DNA of 64,000 nt from positions 3,162,001-3,226,000 of the forward strand of contig NC_081547.1 in NCBI RefSeq assembly GCF_901000735.1, in the 5' to 3' direction. How positions within the stretch are numbered: position 1 is the stretch's first letter; each line of letters opens with the position of its first letter. The notes beneath the pieces were generated by a model that was not told the DNA's origin, did no database searches, and saw nothing but the letters and a program-made list of their open reading frames with translations. Of the stretch, positions 12,815 to 27,700 are shown piece after piece. Position numbers and translations under genes: made by a program. The DNA is from Corylus avellana. Its lineage: Eukaryota > Streptophyta > Magnoliopsida > Fagales > Betulaceae.

Positions 12815-14483
12815 TATATTCTTAAAAGCGCTTCAATTTTTTTTTTTATCCAATGAGTTCTTTAAAAAAAAGAAAAAAACAAATATTTTGAATGTTAAAC
12901 GTATTTTTAGACCCCGGCCCTCAAACACATATACAAATAAACCCTCCTCAATAGGCGCAAACACTACTTCGAATATGTGTCTTGCACTAGAGTTTTGCTC
13001 GCCCTGCTGTCGAAGGCACTCTTTGTTTAGAAAGAAGACTTGAGCTTAAATCTCCATCATGTTACAACAAGCAATCCTTTCTATATAAGTGAATTAGTTT
13101 TTATGTCTCCGAGCCCCAAACAATAGGATAAAAGAGTTGGTGACTTGTCGGTGCAGAGAGGCCATTACGAAAGCATATTAACAAGAAGATTATGATAACG
13201 TCAAATTCTTAAAACGAACCCAATCCAAATCAAATTCGGGTAGCTGAAATAATTCAAGTGGGGGCTTATTACAAGCTAATGGTTGGAGTGGGGAGAATCC
13301 AATGAAATGAATAGAGATGGAGTTAGGTAAACGACAAGGAAACTTGAGGTTTGATCTTTCTATTTTGTCTCTAATTTTCCTAATTTCCCCATTTCTTCCG
13401 GGCTAGCTGGGTACATCGAAAGCTATACACCGTTTGCTTCGCTTGGATTTTACCGTAAACAAATTCAAGCAATGTGATAATATAAAGACAGAAATAGTTT
13501 TCTGCAATTTTTTGATGGCTACGCCAATGGCCCAATACACAAAATAAACGGGGAAAACAGTTGCTATTTTTCATTAATTTTTATTAGTAAAATGATTAAG
13601 ACTATATAAGATATTAGGAATGCCCAAACATTCATTAACTAATTAGATTAACAAGTCAAATTTTTTGTTTAATCATTTCAATAATTATAAATTACTCCTC
13701 CTAACAAAACTATTTTATATTAATTAAATCAATCGAAATGAATAAAATAATAATAATAATGAAGTTGTCATGCATATCTCAGAATATTGGATGGCCTCGT
13801 GAATTAACAGAGACTTTTTTGTGGTAAGTATGACTTAACAGAGATTATAAAATAATTGCAAAAATAAAATAAAATCTGAAAAAAGTAAAAGAAAATGGAA
13901 AATTACCTGTAGAAATGGAGTCATCAGTCATGTGTGTAACAGAGACCTTTGGGATGCTTGCTTTATTAGAGTATGAGAAGTAGACCAAGAGCCATGTGAG
14001 TGAGGGCCCGAAAACTGCTTGATGCTTTTGACAAGTTTATCGTGGCCGTCGCTTTCGGTCCGGACCATTGCTTTTAAACTCATTACACTAGTCCAAATTG
14101 CCATCGAGGTTTTATATTATCGCCATCTTGGCCGTCGTTTTCTCCCTGTTTTTTTCTTCTGAAAATGGAAAAAGCTTGGCGATTGGGGGGAACATTTTTT
14201 TTTTTTTTTAAATAAAATTATTAATAAATAATTCAAAATATAAAACACCCAAAAGTAAAAGTCTAAGAAGATTAAAGAAGGAATCATTATACACAAACAA
14301 CAGACGATGAAATAATAATTAAATAATATATGAATCATTATGAAAGATTTACAAATTAAATTATTATAAATGGGTAGAATTCAAAGAATTATGGCAAATA
14401 TTATACACATTCTTAGAACAACTTTAAATTAAAGAAAAATAAAGCCTTAATTGATTTAATACTTTAATTAATATTTTAATGTT

Positions 14484-14595
14484 TCCTGTCTCCAAGGGGT
14501 AGCTCAATCGGCAGTGAATCACGCCTCATGAAGCGAAGGTCACTAGTTTGAATCTCTCTCCCCCTTCCTTTGTGTGGACATGTCAAAATATTCTA
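14484..14595 (+). mobile_element. tRNA-derived SINE, copy A
   Basis: A pol III A-box-like TAGCTCAATCGG lies at 14500-14511 and a B-box-like AGTTTGAATCT at 14545-14555, separated as in a tRNA head. A short body ends GTGTGGACATGTCAAAATA. Two more copies with the same boxes, spacing and tail occur at 61.2-61.7 kb. The sequence cannot fold as a normal mature tRNA (no matching acceptor stem), so I call it a SINE and not a tRNA gene. Confidence 0.72.
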
Positions 14596-14632
14596 ATGCT
14601 TCCCAATGAAAATAAAATGTGAATGATGGAGC

Positions 14633-14760
14633 GAAGTTTCAAACTCATAACTTTTGTTTTGATACTATGTTAGGTCGATCACTATTTATCTTAAAAATTT
14701 AAGCTAATACGAAATGATTGATTTTATAGTTTAATTAATATTCTAAAAGTGTTTCTCTCA
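14633..14760 (-). repeat. Dispersed repeat with copia-PBS-like motif, copy 1
   Basis: Read on the minus strand this contains TTTTTAAGATAAATAGTGAT, then a TAGTATCAAAAC motif. The same order, with TGGTATCAAAG, occurs on the plus strand at 31868-31910. TGGTATCAGAGC is complementary to initiator tRNA-Met and is the usual primer site of Ty1/copia elements, so both may be decayed retrotransposon pieces. Confidence 0.4.
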
Positions 14761-15701
14761 TATGATTTTTAATCACATGTATGTTGAATACATGTCAGTT
14801 TAATCGATGGATTAGAGAAAATTGCTCTAATCCATTGTTTTTATTTTTTTAAAAAAAAATTGTCCCTATTTATACTATATATCAATGACTCATCCCTCAT
14901 CCAATCTCATTCTTTAAAGTTTGAAATAAAATTATTTGTTATTGTTAGTTTGAGATTAAAGTAAGGAAACCATCTTGATGAAGACCAACTTTTCTAGTAA
15001 GTTACAATCGATTAAAGTTTCAAGATTTTTTCTCATATCTTGCTCTTGAGTTTTTTTTTTTTTTTCAACTAAGTTTTGTAACTTTAAAAAATATTGAGTC
15101 AACTTATATTGAAGATCCACATAACATGGAATTCTTAAATTGACTAATAGTAATAATAATAAATGATTAAGAACATTATTATTATTAAACTTAATAATGT
15201 AAATAGATTTTTTAATATCGTCTTATGTAGATATTCTGTGGACGTTTTTCTCTCAAAAATAATATCAGAAGTGATGGTTGATACGATACTGGTAGGACAA
15301 CGGCTTCACGTATTTTTCCAGAAAAAGAAACAGGTGTTGGATGTGGAAAACTGGAGCTTGACAATTGCCACAAAAAACAAATACAATTAGTTATACTAAA
15401 AACAGGGAAGAGAGAGAGAGAAGGTGCCCTTTGAGTGAGTGAGAAACCAGAGGGTGAAGATTGTAGAGCAAGCGAAAAAATTGAAATAAAAAGCAGAGTA
15501 GTAGTTGTTAATTTGTTATAGTGCTTGCAGTTGGGTCATCTCTCTCTTTGTTAGAGTTGAAATCCACAACTTTACCTACTAATCAAACAAGAAGAAGATC
15601 AAATTCATAACAGAATCAGCATTTGCTACATAATATACGTACCCACCTGTTCATCCATCTTTTTGGCTTCTGGATTTCTTTCCCTTTGCTTTAATCTGGT
15701 C
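14761..15701. other. Intergenic and probable promoter/5' UTR of the kinesin gene
   Basis: AT-rich DNA, with a GA tract at 15410-15422 and a purine-rich stretch to about 15500 that probably belongs to the kinesin leader. No gene of its own is visible. Confidence 0.45.
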
Positions 15702-18700
15702 ATGTTGGAAGTGCAACATATGGAAGCTTCTGAGAATTGTTCTGTCAAGGTTGCGGTTCATATACGCCCTCTTATCGCCGATGAACGCCTTCACGGCTGT
15801 AAAGAATGTGTTACTGTTACACCCGGGAAGCCTCAGGTAACTTTGCATTTTTCGACTCTTGAAGGGAACTGGGGGTTATTGAACTCGGTGCATGCTCTGT
15901 TTCTACAATCTTAGTATATGGGATTGTTTCTTTAAGCTAAAAGCTGACACCTTTACTGTCATTTCGCGCAGTATTTATTGCATTCTAGGTGTTTTCGACT
16001 TGTTTTTTCGGTTAATTAAGGGTGTTCAGTAATTTTTGTTTGGTTTAATTTGTTGGTTTGTTATTCTTTTCCGAGGAACTGGGGATTCATGAACTTGGAG
16101 CTGCTCTGTTTCTACATTTTAGCATACTGATTTTTTTAAAGGTGTCAGCTTTTCTGTCGTTTCCCGCAGAATCAGTTGAATTCTAGGTGTTTTCAACTTG
16201 TAGTTTTCGGTTAATTAGGGTGTCTGGTAATCTGTATTTAGTTTGATGTTTCTCCTTGTATTACGTATTGCCTCTATTGGTTTTTGGGTGAGAGCTTGGA
16301 GCATTGAGGAATCCTACTTTGTCTTTTGTTACTAATATTGCTGAAGAACAAGTATAACCTGGTTCCTTCATTTTATATGTGAACCTTTGTTTCTTTGACA
16401 AAACTTAATTTGCTTAAATGGGCACGTAGTAACAGGATATGAGTTAAAATATTTGGCATCTAATCTCTTATTTTGTGCCACTTTCTGCCCATTTGTAAAT
16501 ACTCATTTTGACGTATCTGTGCCTGTTTTGGGGTCAGTGGCATGTGCTGAATCCGGTCCTTGCTGCTCAACTAAACAACCCCACAGTTTGAGAAATTGAG
16601 GTCTGCTGCATAAATATTGATTTTGTTTATCATCATCCTGCTTTGTATAAGGCAATTTCATTTGGTAAACCATAGGTTATTGAGCTGTTGCTCACTACCT
16701 TGATCCAAGGTTTATTTTTGGTTAACATGTGTTGACTTTGTGTTTCTTGTGCTAACTGAAAATGAAACATTTAATGCTCTTGCATATTTGCAACTGCACA
16801 CAAGCGGTATAGATCTTGTAATATCTCTGTACCGAGTTGGATTTCTGGAAGTTTAGATAATAGAGGCTATGGGTTTGAAGCTTAAAAGATGTACAGTGTG
16901 TTAAATTTGAGATACTGTCTTGAAGTTTTTTTTTCTTTCTTTACAATATATATGTGGAGAGATTACATATGCTTTGCTTTAAATTATGTGTAAAACGACT
17001 GCAGCTAAAGGATTTCCTAGTTAGATTTTTTTTTTTGGTCCATGAGAGGGTTAGTGGGCCTATGGGCTATATAACAGAAGCAACCTTCTCCCATCCGTTG
17101 ACCCCCTACTCCTCAATGGTTGTGTAACGACCCAAAAAAAAATAATAGCTATATCTGCGACATCATTCTAAAAGGACTAGTCAATTTGGACCTTTATAAA
17201 ATCACTTATAAAATCCAGTTTTACCTTATAAGGAACTAATGTGGGATTTAGTACCCATTAGTGCCTTAATAATTTACGCACTTTATATGGTTATTCATCT
17301 TCTTAATGTGGCATTGAGGTGTCACAATATTCTCTCCTTAGATCTCTGACGTCTTCATTAGGGCCACGGCACACAGTGCTCTAGTACCACATAATATTAC
17401 TACGTTACATTGATATCATTTGTAATGATCAAAGGAAAGCGTTAGCCATATATGCGCTATCATTTCAAAATAACTAGTCAATTTGAAATAATCTAGAATC
17501 ACTTATAAATTCCAGTCTCACCTAATAAGGAACCAGTGTGGACCTTAGTACTCATTAGTGCCTTTATAATCTGCGCACTATATGTGGGTTATTCATCTTC
17601 TCAATGTGGGATTGGGGTGTTACACCAGGTCTTTGGCACGACACCTAGGGTCTTTGGTACGACAATATCTAAGCTAGCTTTCACCTTCGATTGCTAATTT
17701 TGTAATGCTATGCAGCTATATGCCATCTAAGTATATTTCATCTTGGGAGATCGGGCATCTTCAAAATGCCTCATATCATAAACTGTATTTCAGTTTATGA
17801 AATTTGTACATGCTACTTGCTGATATAATGAGTTGGTTGTAAAATGTAAAGCACTTAGCCATGTTATGTGGCTAATGCCTCATGTTTTTAGAGGAACATG
17901 TTTCAATTTATTTTTGCAATATGTGAAATATTTTATAATGATATTTCCTGCAACATTTTCTTTACTGTCTAAGTTGCTGAGAATGTGATCTTAGTTTTTA
18001 CTGTGGAGCAGGCACAAATTGGCACTCATTCCTTTACATTTGATCATGTCTATGGAAGCAGTGGATCTCCTTCATCTTCCATGTTTGAAGAATGTGTTGC
18101 TCCACTTGTTGATGGTTTGTTCCAAGGATATAATGCAACTGTGCTGGCCTATGGTCAGGTAATGTCTACCCCACGCCCAAAAAAAAAAAAAAAAAAAAAT
18201 CTTTAAGCAGAACAAGACCTCTCATTATTTCTTATTTTCTATTGGGTATTGACACGTATCTATGCTGCAGACAGGATCTGGGAAAACATATACCATGGGG
18301 ACTAGCTTCAAGGATGGTTGCCACACAGGACTTATTCCTCAAGTTATGAATGCACTGTTCAACAAGATTGAAATATTGAAGCATCAAACAGAATTCCAGT
18401 TGCATGTTTCTTTCATTGAGGTACAGTCATTATATGGTTCATTTTTATACATTAGCGCTGTTGGTCATGTGTTTTATATTACATTTTTTCTTTCTGAAGC
18501 TACTGATTTCCCACTTTAAAATATATTCAATGGCCCAAAAAAAGTACAACAGGACAAGTTCTTAAGCATTCTTGACTTATAAATCTGACCCATGGGATAA
18601 TAGGTTCCAGTAGTTCTGAAATATTATTCTCATGACAATTTACATGGGTCCTCTTGAAGATGAGTTCACCTTGAAATAATGCATGAATTTGCAAGTGTGA

Positions 18701-21700
18701 TATGATGGATAGGTTATCCTTTTTCCTTTCTAAGAAATTAATTAGAATGTTTGAATTTGAAGATTCTCAAGGAAGAAGTATGGGACTTGCTCGATTCCGT
18801 ATCTATTAGTAAATTGGAGACTTCTAATGGACATGCTGGAAAAGTTTCTGTTGCTGGGAGGCAGCCAATTCAAATTCGTGAAACTTCAAATGGAGTTATA
18901 ACACTAACAGGATCAACCGAAGTTGCTGTTAGTACATTACAAGAAATGGCTGCTTGCCTGGAGCAAGGATCTTTAAGCAGGGCAACTGGGAGTACAAATA
19001 TGAACAACCAGTCCAGGTAATGAGCAAACACTGCAATGTTCAGTTTTCCACCAATCGCCTCATTGAAGATCTGGATTGAGGGTATTTCATCATAGTGGTA
19101 TAAGATGTGACATTGTTATGAATTAAACTTCTCGATATCATTGATATTGATGCCATTGGCTTACATTATAGTTTACACGTTCTGTGTATATTTAGCTTAG
19201 AATTTTCAGGTGCTATTCTTGTTTGATATAGCATGAGTATTAAATGAAAGACATAATATAATGGTCTCAAGGCTAGGTATTTTTCATTTGTTGCGTATGT
19301 GTGTGAACATCTTGCTTATCACATTATTGTAGCTAAATTGTGATTTTCTCCAGAAGTTATGTTTTACAAAATTGAGATACAAGTGATGCATTTCAATGCT
19401 TGTAGAGGCTTATTCATGGTTATGACTTATGATTGAATCTACATAGTCTAATGACATGTGCTTTCCACTTGCATGTTTGTATTAGTCGGTCACATGCCAT
19501 CTTCACAATCACATTAGAGCAGATGCACAAACTCCATTCAGTTTTTCCTGGCAATGACGCCTCAGATGAGGATATGGGTGAAGAATATTTTTGTGCAAAG
19601 CTCCATCTGGTAGATCTTGCTGGATCTGAACGAGCTAAAAGAACAGGTTCTGATGGTCTTCGTTTTAAAGAAGGTAAGTAAACTGGTTATTAATACATTC
19701 CTACTGAGCTTTTTTGTCATAATAAAATGAAATTTCTCAGTTTTGTTTCTGTGAATAGGTATACACATCAATAAGGGGCTTCTTGCACTTGGTAACGTCA
19801 TTAGTGCACTGGGGGATGAGAAAAAGCGGAAAGAGGGTGTGCATGTACCTTACCGAGACAGTAAACTAACTCGACTGTTGCAGGTGGATTAATGTTATGT
19901 TAACCTATATGTCATATGTACAAATGTATGCATAATTTAGATGTGACCTCTTAAGCTTTTTTAGAATTAGGTAGAGACAGATTCATGGCTCTTGATGACC
20001 ATTGGGCTCGATAAATTCTTAGAATTCATTTTTTTCAGAAATTACTCACAAAAACTTTCCTGATATTGTGATGTTAAGGGTCTTGTCACCTTAAATTTCC
20101 TTAAACAATATCAAGGCTGGGATTTGCTGAGTATTGAGATAGCTTGTTGAGGCCTTCAGTTGATGGTGATTTTAAATATATTCATTTTAACCTTAATTTA
20201 CAAAATTACGGTTAAGTATATTTGTTGGTCTTACAAATAAAGAACAAAGAATAATTTGGCTATTATCATCAGGATTTTAATAGTATTGAGTAATTAAGAC
20301 CGACTTTTCAGTTTTGCTTGTTCTTTTCTTTCTTTCCATCCTTTTTCTTCTTCTCTGGTAGTTTTCTGATTGTTGTTTTTTTGCATCTTGGCAGGATTCA
20401 CTTGGTGGAAACAGTAAAACTGTCATGATAGGTAACTTCTAGGAGATTGGTCCTGGGGCACTTACAATATTAGAGATAGTGTCACATATACAGACAAAAA
20501 CACAGCTATATTCATGAATTGCCTTGCTAAACAATTAAATAGAACTGAGTTTGTTCGCCTTAGTTTTCATTTGTTTCAGCCATATCCTAACAGAAAGAGG
20601 AATTACTTTCTTTGGTCAATTCCTTTTTTTGAACAAGGTGTATTCAATTCCAACCCTTTGTTATGGCAGATAATTCCTGCTTCTTAGAAACATCCTTTTC
20701 CTGAACGTGATACGTTCTCTTTCTTTACATAAGATGTAGAAACAAGGGGGAGCTGCCCTTTTTTTTGTTGTTTTTTCCTTCTTTCTTTGTAGAATTTGTT
20801 ATTCGCTTCATTGTTTTTACTGTTTTTTCTAGTTGTATCATGTGTGAGGTAATAGGAAGATGTTTGATTTTCTACCTTTTGATTTGGATTGCTCCATTAA
20901 TTGAAATTGGAAATCTTGTCATGCTTATTTAATCTATTGTAATTATGATCCTTGTTCCAGCTTGCATCAGTCCTGCTGATATCAATGCTGAGGAAAGTCT
21001 TAACACTCTCAAGTATGCAAATCGTGCCCGCAATATTCAAAATAGGCCTGTTGTAAGTTTGTTAGATTACTTTGTTATGACATATTTTGTACTTAATCCC
21101 CTGATTTTATGCTAGATGTAGATAAGGAAACTTTATCTGCTTTTAAGTTCCATGTATTCCAGTGCAAAGTATAAACAACCCCAACTTTTTTTCTTGCTGC
21201 AGGTTAATAGAGATTTGATATCCAATGAGATGCAAAAATTGAGGCAGCAGCTGAAGTACTTACAGGCAGAGCTCTGTGCTCGTGGGGGAGGAGCACCATC
21301 AGATGAAGTACAGGTACTTGCTTTATACAGAATAGAACTGTTGTTTGATCACAGTATTTACTGCATTATATGCCTGCGGTGATAAATTGGATGTGCTTGG
21401 TGGCAAAATGTTTGTTCTTTTTTTTTTTTGGTTTCATAGGTTCTTAAGGATCGGATTGCTTGGCTTGAGGCTGCCAATGGGGACCTTTCTCGAGAACTTC
21501 ATGAATACCACAGCAGATGTGGTGTCACATTGCAGGATGAAATAGATGCTGAAGTATGTAATAGAAACTGTAATTCTTTATCTTCTTCTTTGCTTTTCTT
21601 ATTCTCATAAAGGTAAATTTTCCTTTCCACAGTTGCATGGGAGCGGAATGTCAGTGATTTTTTTTAGTATCAGTAGAACATGGCTGTATTATATTTGTTT

Positions 21701-24700
21701 TATTCCTCTAATAACATACTTGAGCAAAAGTGTTGCATTAATATTTATGTTACTTGGTGTTTTATTTTTCAGGAAGGCCACATCTCTTTTACAAGAAGTG
21801 ATGGACTCAAGAGGAGCTGTCCGGGCATGGAATCATCTGATTATCGGATAGTTGAAGCCAAATCAGGTGATCCACTCATTTTGCTGTATAGTTTGAACCA
21901 TTTTATGAGAATGATTGCTTATAGGCTTGAATAAGCTTCAATGCATTGCTCCCTTAGATATACATTGGATGACCATTTAATTAGTAATTAACTAGCGTCC
22001 CTATCATGAGATGGGTGAAACCATAACAGGTATTTCCCTCATTTTGCTGTATAGTTTGAATCATTTTGGAAGAATGATGTTGGTTACAGGCTTGAATATG
22101 CTTCAATGCACTGCGCCAATGGATATAAAATGGATTAAAAAGTTAATTGTGGTCATTTTGTTAAAAAAAAATCTCTGTTATGTATGTAATCTCAGCCTTT
22201 TCTTTTTGGTTGTTGTGTGTGTGTGCATGGTGGATGTGGGGCAATAAATGGTTGACTGTGGTGGGGTTGGGCAGTGGTCTCATCAACTATATAGAATTCA
22301 ACATTTATTTTTCAGGAAGGACACCGAATTTGCCAACATTTTTTTTAAAAAGAAAGAAAAAAAAAAAAAAAAAAAAAAAGATAAAAAAAGAAGATAAAAC
22401 TAACTAACTAAGAATTATAAATCATGTTTTGGTTTGTTTACCCAGTTCTTCAAAGTTTAGCGCTTTATTCTCATTTCTACAGGTGAAAATCCCCTGGAAT
22501 TTGATGCTGTAAATAAAGAGTGGGAGCATGCACTTCTACAAGATACTATGGACAAAACATTGAATGAGTTGAACAAACGTTTGGAGCAGAAAGAGGTTTC
22601 ATTATTTTCCTTTCTTTATGCATTTATATGTATAGATTATAGGATTGATAGGGAATACTAACAACATAATTTATATTTATGTTCCTTGAGCTAATGAAGT
22701 TGGAATATGTGCACAATTTTATTATAACATCTGTAGTTGTTTGTATTGAAAAAGCAAAGTGATGACAGAGACGAAATCCTCAACCAATGTCATATGGAGC
22801 CAAAATCTTATTATATTAAGACAACAGTACCTGCAGGAGAAAAACTTCTTGGCCACTCAAATAATTCTCAACCATATATTTAGGTTCCCTATGTTGTGAA
22901 GTCACTCTCTTTTTAATGCTATATTCTCCTTTTATTAAGCTATCAAGTGACAAAACTAGGCTTGGAAATGCAATTTTAGTGAAGGATGAATCCTTTACCT
23001 TATCTGAAATAGCCACTTATACCTTTTTTTCAGAAGTAAGTTGGCCTTTCTATCACCTTGCAGATTTTACTCTAGCGGCCATCTTAGGCATCTATGCAAC
23101 TTATGTATGAATCAAATACACCATATGCTAGGATCTAAGCATTAACATCAAATTGGCGGCTTATTAGTACTTTTAAACACCTTTATCAATCCTTAATATG
23201 TGCTTGCTTTTGTGCAGTCTGAGATGAAACTTCTTGGGGGAATTGACACTGAGGCACTCAAGCAGCACTTTGGGAAGAAAATCATGGAACTCGAGGAAGA
23301 GAAAAAAATTGTGCAGGTCAAATAGATTCTTCTTGAATTATTGGTGTCTACTATGCTTTGACTTTAACTGCTGATTTTCAATTTCACAAATACAGCAAGA
23401 AAGGGATCATTTATTGGCAGAAGTTGAGACTCTTGCTGCTAATTCTGATGGTCACACACAGAAAATGCAAGAAATTGACGCTAAGAAATTAAAAGCACTT
23501 GAAGCACAGGTTAAAATATCATCCCGTTTTCATAAAATATTAATTAATTTAAAACTCGTATAACTAAGTGTTGTCCTGTTTTCATTAACTAAAATTCTTG
23601 ATTTATGTGTAAACTTTCCATTATGAACTTCAGATTTTAGATCTTAAGAAGAAACAGGAAAGCCAGGTCCAACTTTTGAAACAAAAACAGAAAAGTGATG
23701 AAGCAGCAAATCGCTTGCAAGCTGAAATACAGTATATCAAGACACAGAAGGTTGGTTCTTATTTTAGTGCTTAACCGAATTTAGATTCGGACATCCAATT
23801 GTACAATATCTCATGATTTTTGGATCCATCCTGTTTGTTCTCTGTTCAATGTTCTAGGTCCAGTTGCAGCATAAAATAAAACAAGTTGCAGAACAATTTC
23901 GACAATGGAAGGCCTCTCGCGAGAAGGAATTACTTCAGGTGCTTTACCTTCTATTAAACTGTATTGGGTTAATTTCTTAATTTCAAGTCCACAGGTACTG
24001 CTGTCTTGGAAATATCATGCTTCATTGACTGCCATGTAGTTCGTCACAAACCGGAAATGTGAAGCGCTGCATGTGCATTCTGTTTACACCTAATGCTTGA
24101 TTTTCAGTTGAACCCATCTTTATTAAAGATATTTATTGAATATGGTGTGGAATGCGAGAATGTTCTTTCAGTCCAGAGATGTTATGCTTATAGATATGCT
24201 TACCAAAGAGCGAAAAAGAAAAAACCGTAGAGATGTTCTTTTGAATCAACAGGGGATTTTAACAAGAGAATTGAAACAGAATCAAAAGATGTTTCAGTAC
24301 ATTTAAATAAACCTAAATGTTTTAATTTAAGGAACAAATTGAATCAGAAACTTGCCTAGATTGCTGTATCTTCATCAAAATATATTTCTAAAAAGGCTAA
24401 TATTTCCAAATCTTTAGATATTAGAAATCATAATATTGAATCAATCAAAATTTGTAGCAATGCCAAAAGCACTTGATGCTTTCTTATGGTTTTATGTTGT
24501 GAAGTGCATCTTATCAAACTTTTTTCATGTTTCAGAGTGTTATGCTTCTTGGAATTTGTTTCAAACTCTTCATGCTTTTTTTTTTTTCTTCTCTTGACGT
24601 TTCCATGGATTGAACCTTGCCACATAATTGACATTTTGGACCATGATGTCATGCCCTTTTTACTACCTTATTTTTTATTCTGGTTTTTATGATGGTTATT

Positions 24701-27700
24701 TACTTTAAGTCAAGCTTGAGATATTGAATCCTGTGTCTTCTGTTCGTGTAATTGTGTTATTTACTGTAGTTTTTAAAACTTTTCTCTTAAGCAGCTAAAG
24801 AAGGAGGGAAGGAGAAATGAATATGAACGACATAAACTTGAAGCTCTGAATCAGCGCCAGAAAATGGTAAAATTTATATCCAGCTATTTTGTGAAGCTGT
24901 TGGAATACTTTAATGCAACCTAACTCTGGAGCTGACATCCTCTCTCTCTCTCTCTCTCAATGTTTGGTACTGTTGGAGAACATTTAGGTAAATATCAGCA
25001 TAACTCTAGTCTAGAGTGAAAACAAAAGTTGGATAAAGAACAGTAACAAAAGAACTACTCGACTATACTCCCTTCTCCCTTTGTGGACTTCAAGATGATA
25101 AATATACTGTCAAGAGAATATAACTAAAACCATACTTAATTAGATAAAAAAAAATATAGTACAAGAATTTTGGATGGACTAGGGCTGTAAATTTGGGAGT
25201 TGGAACTTTGTTTAAAGAGGAAGATCCAGAAAAAAAAAAAAAAGGAAGAAGAGCAAGAAGAAGGCAATTTAAGCCAAAACTAACTTAAGCACAGTATAGA
25301 GCACAAAAGTTTTTAAAAAATGTTACAGAACTTACCACTGCCATACAGATGAATTTGAGGGGTTGGAAGGTTTTTTTTTTTTTTTTTTTTTTGTGAGTGA
25401 AGGGTTGGAAGGTTCAGTCGTGGAAGAGTGGGGCAGCTGTGAGAATGTTGAAAGAGAAATCCTGTAGGCAGACTCAGATTAATAATTCTTTTCACCAAAG
25501 ATCCCTCAATTTAAGCTTCCTAGTTTGCATATAATTTGTATGTGGGATAACACTTAAGGCTTTCTCATGCTGATCCATGTGATGTGGTCATTAGGATTTA
25601 TAGAATCTCTGGCTAATCTTTGTAATCTTTTCCCCAGGTTCTTCAAAGAAAGACAGAAGAGGCTACTATGGCTACCAGAAGGCTGAAAGAATTGCTGGAA
25701 GCCCGTAAGCCTCCTGCACGTGACCTCCCGGGTAAATATTTTTCTTTGGATTATTCTGTCATTATATACTTTCACTTCCTAATCTTTTTTTCTTTTTTCT
25801 TTTTTTGTGTCTTTCAGTGACATACAATGGACATACACTGACTGGTCAGGTAAATGACCTGTACCATATTGTGAAATTTGTAAATGGCAACATCCATTCA
25901 AATCGGAGCAACACATTTATAGACTTCTTGAGGTTGGGTTGGGCTCCTAGCAGACCCAGTTATGATCAACGTCATAACAACCCGATTCATGTTTTGAAAT
26001 AATTCTTCAATTGTCATATATAAATATGTGTGTGTGTGTGTGTTTGATATACCATTATCAAACATACATTTGATATGTGTGGGTTTGAAGGTTGGTTTCA
26101 ATTGATTCTAACATGGTTTGGTTAGAGGTTCTTTCTAATATGAATTGCATCTCTAGGGCAATGAAAAGTCTTTGCAAAGGTGGCTTGATCATGAGCTGGA
26201 AGTCATGGTGAATGTGCATGAAGTTCGTTTTGAATACGAAAAGCAAAGCCAAGTGTATGTATTCAGCATTTTGTTTCTTTTACATTTGCTGTGTATTGCA
26301 ACCTTTCTCAAGTGCATTCAATCAGCTTATTCATTAGAATTATTGTTTAGACAAGCTGCACTGGCAGAAGAATTGGATGTAATGAAACAAGTGGATCGAT
26401 TTTCTTCTAATGGGCAGAGTCCCCCTAGAGGGAAGAATGGATATTCCAGGTATGTAACTATGAAATTTTCTTCTCAAGGTTCTTCCCTCACTTGCCATGA
26501 TTGTTGTAACTATGTATGTATGTTCCAGTATCTTTGGTTGCCATAATGAAGTTAATTTCTTACATTCTTTGTTTTCCAATCAATCAGGCTATCCATGTCA
26601 CCAAATGCAAGAATGGGAAGGATAGCTTCTCTGGAGAACATGCTGAGCATGTCTTCAAATGCACTCATGGCAATGGCTTCACAGCTTTCAGAGGCAGAAG
26701 AAAGGGAGCGTGCCTCAATTGGTCGTGGACGTTGGAACCACTTACGCTCAATGGGAGATGCTAAGAACTTGCTTCAGTACATGTTTAATGCTGCTGCAGA
26801 AGCAAGGTGCTTATACAACCTGGCAAAGAGCTTATAGTATTTTGGCCTTTATATCTGAAAAATTGAAGTCAGCATAAAACACATTTTGATACTTTCCAAA
26901 GCATATCAGTGCTAATTGGCTAAACTCTACCAAAATCCCATAATGAAATTTTAAATGACCAACAAGTCCATTCCTGCTTGTGCCAATTCGTGGTAATAGG
27001 TTTTGCCATGTTTCCTAGATGATGTATGCAAACATGCAGCACAAAAAACAGGAAAAGAACGCTGATTGTGTTTTACATTGATGGGAATAACTTTAATATA
27101 TTTTTTGGGTTATGCATTTTTAAAGTTTGTATCTCCTTTCAACTTATCTCTTCCATTCTCTGGTAGTGGAGAAAATAATAAGAGATGTTTCTTTATGACT
27201 CAATATAAAGTTTTCCTCCCGCCACATGATGTTATGCGATTGTGGTGCATTCATATATATGCACATCCAAGGAAATAAAGTGAAAATTGGAATGACATAA
27301 TTAATTAGTTCAAAGAATGAGATATTATCTTTTGCTGGTGCAAGTGATTTCATGTTTGTAATGTTAATCATAGCGCTTATGAATCAACAGGTGCCAGTTG
27401 TGGGAAAAGAACGTGGAGATTAAGGAAATGAAAGAGCAACTGAAGGAGCTTGTATCTTTGCTACAACAAAGTGAAGCACAGCAAAAAGAACTCATAAAGG
27501 AGCAAAAAGTGTGGGAACAAACTCCTGCAATTGGTTTAGCTTCATCAGCTTCGGTGATTATCTGCTTAGCCTGTATTATAATGTATAATCTAATTGTTCT
27601 AATTCTAAGATTGCACAATAAATTTGGAAACCCAACTTTGTAACTGACATTAATGCAAACCTACAAAATTGGTAGATGGTATGAGTAATTTTGACAGTGG

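Noticed and set aside
14496..14560. Possible tRNA gene
   Set aside because: A- and B-box motifs are present but there is no paired acceptor stem, and two further copies with the same tail show it is a SINE.
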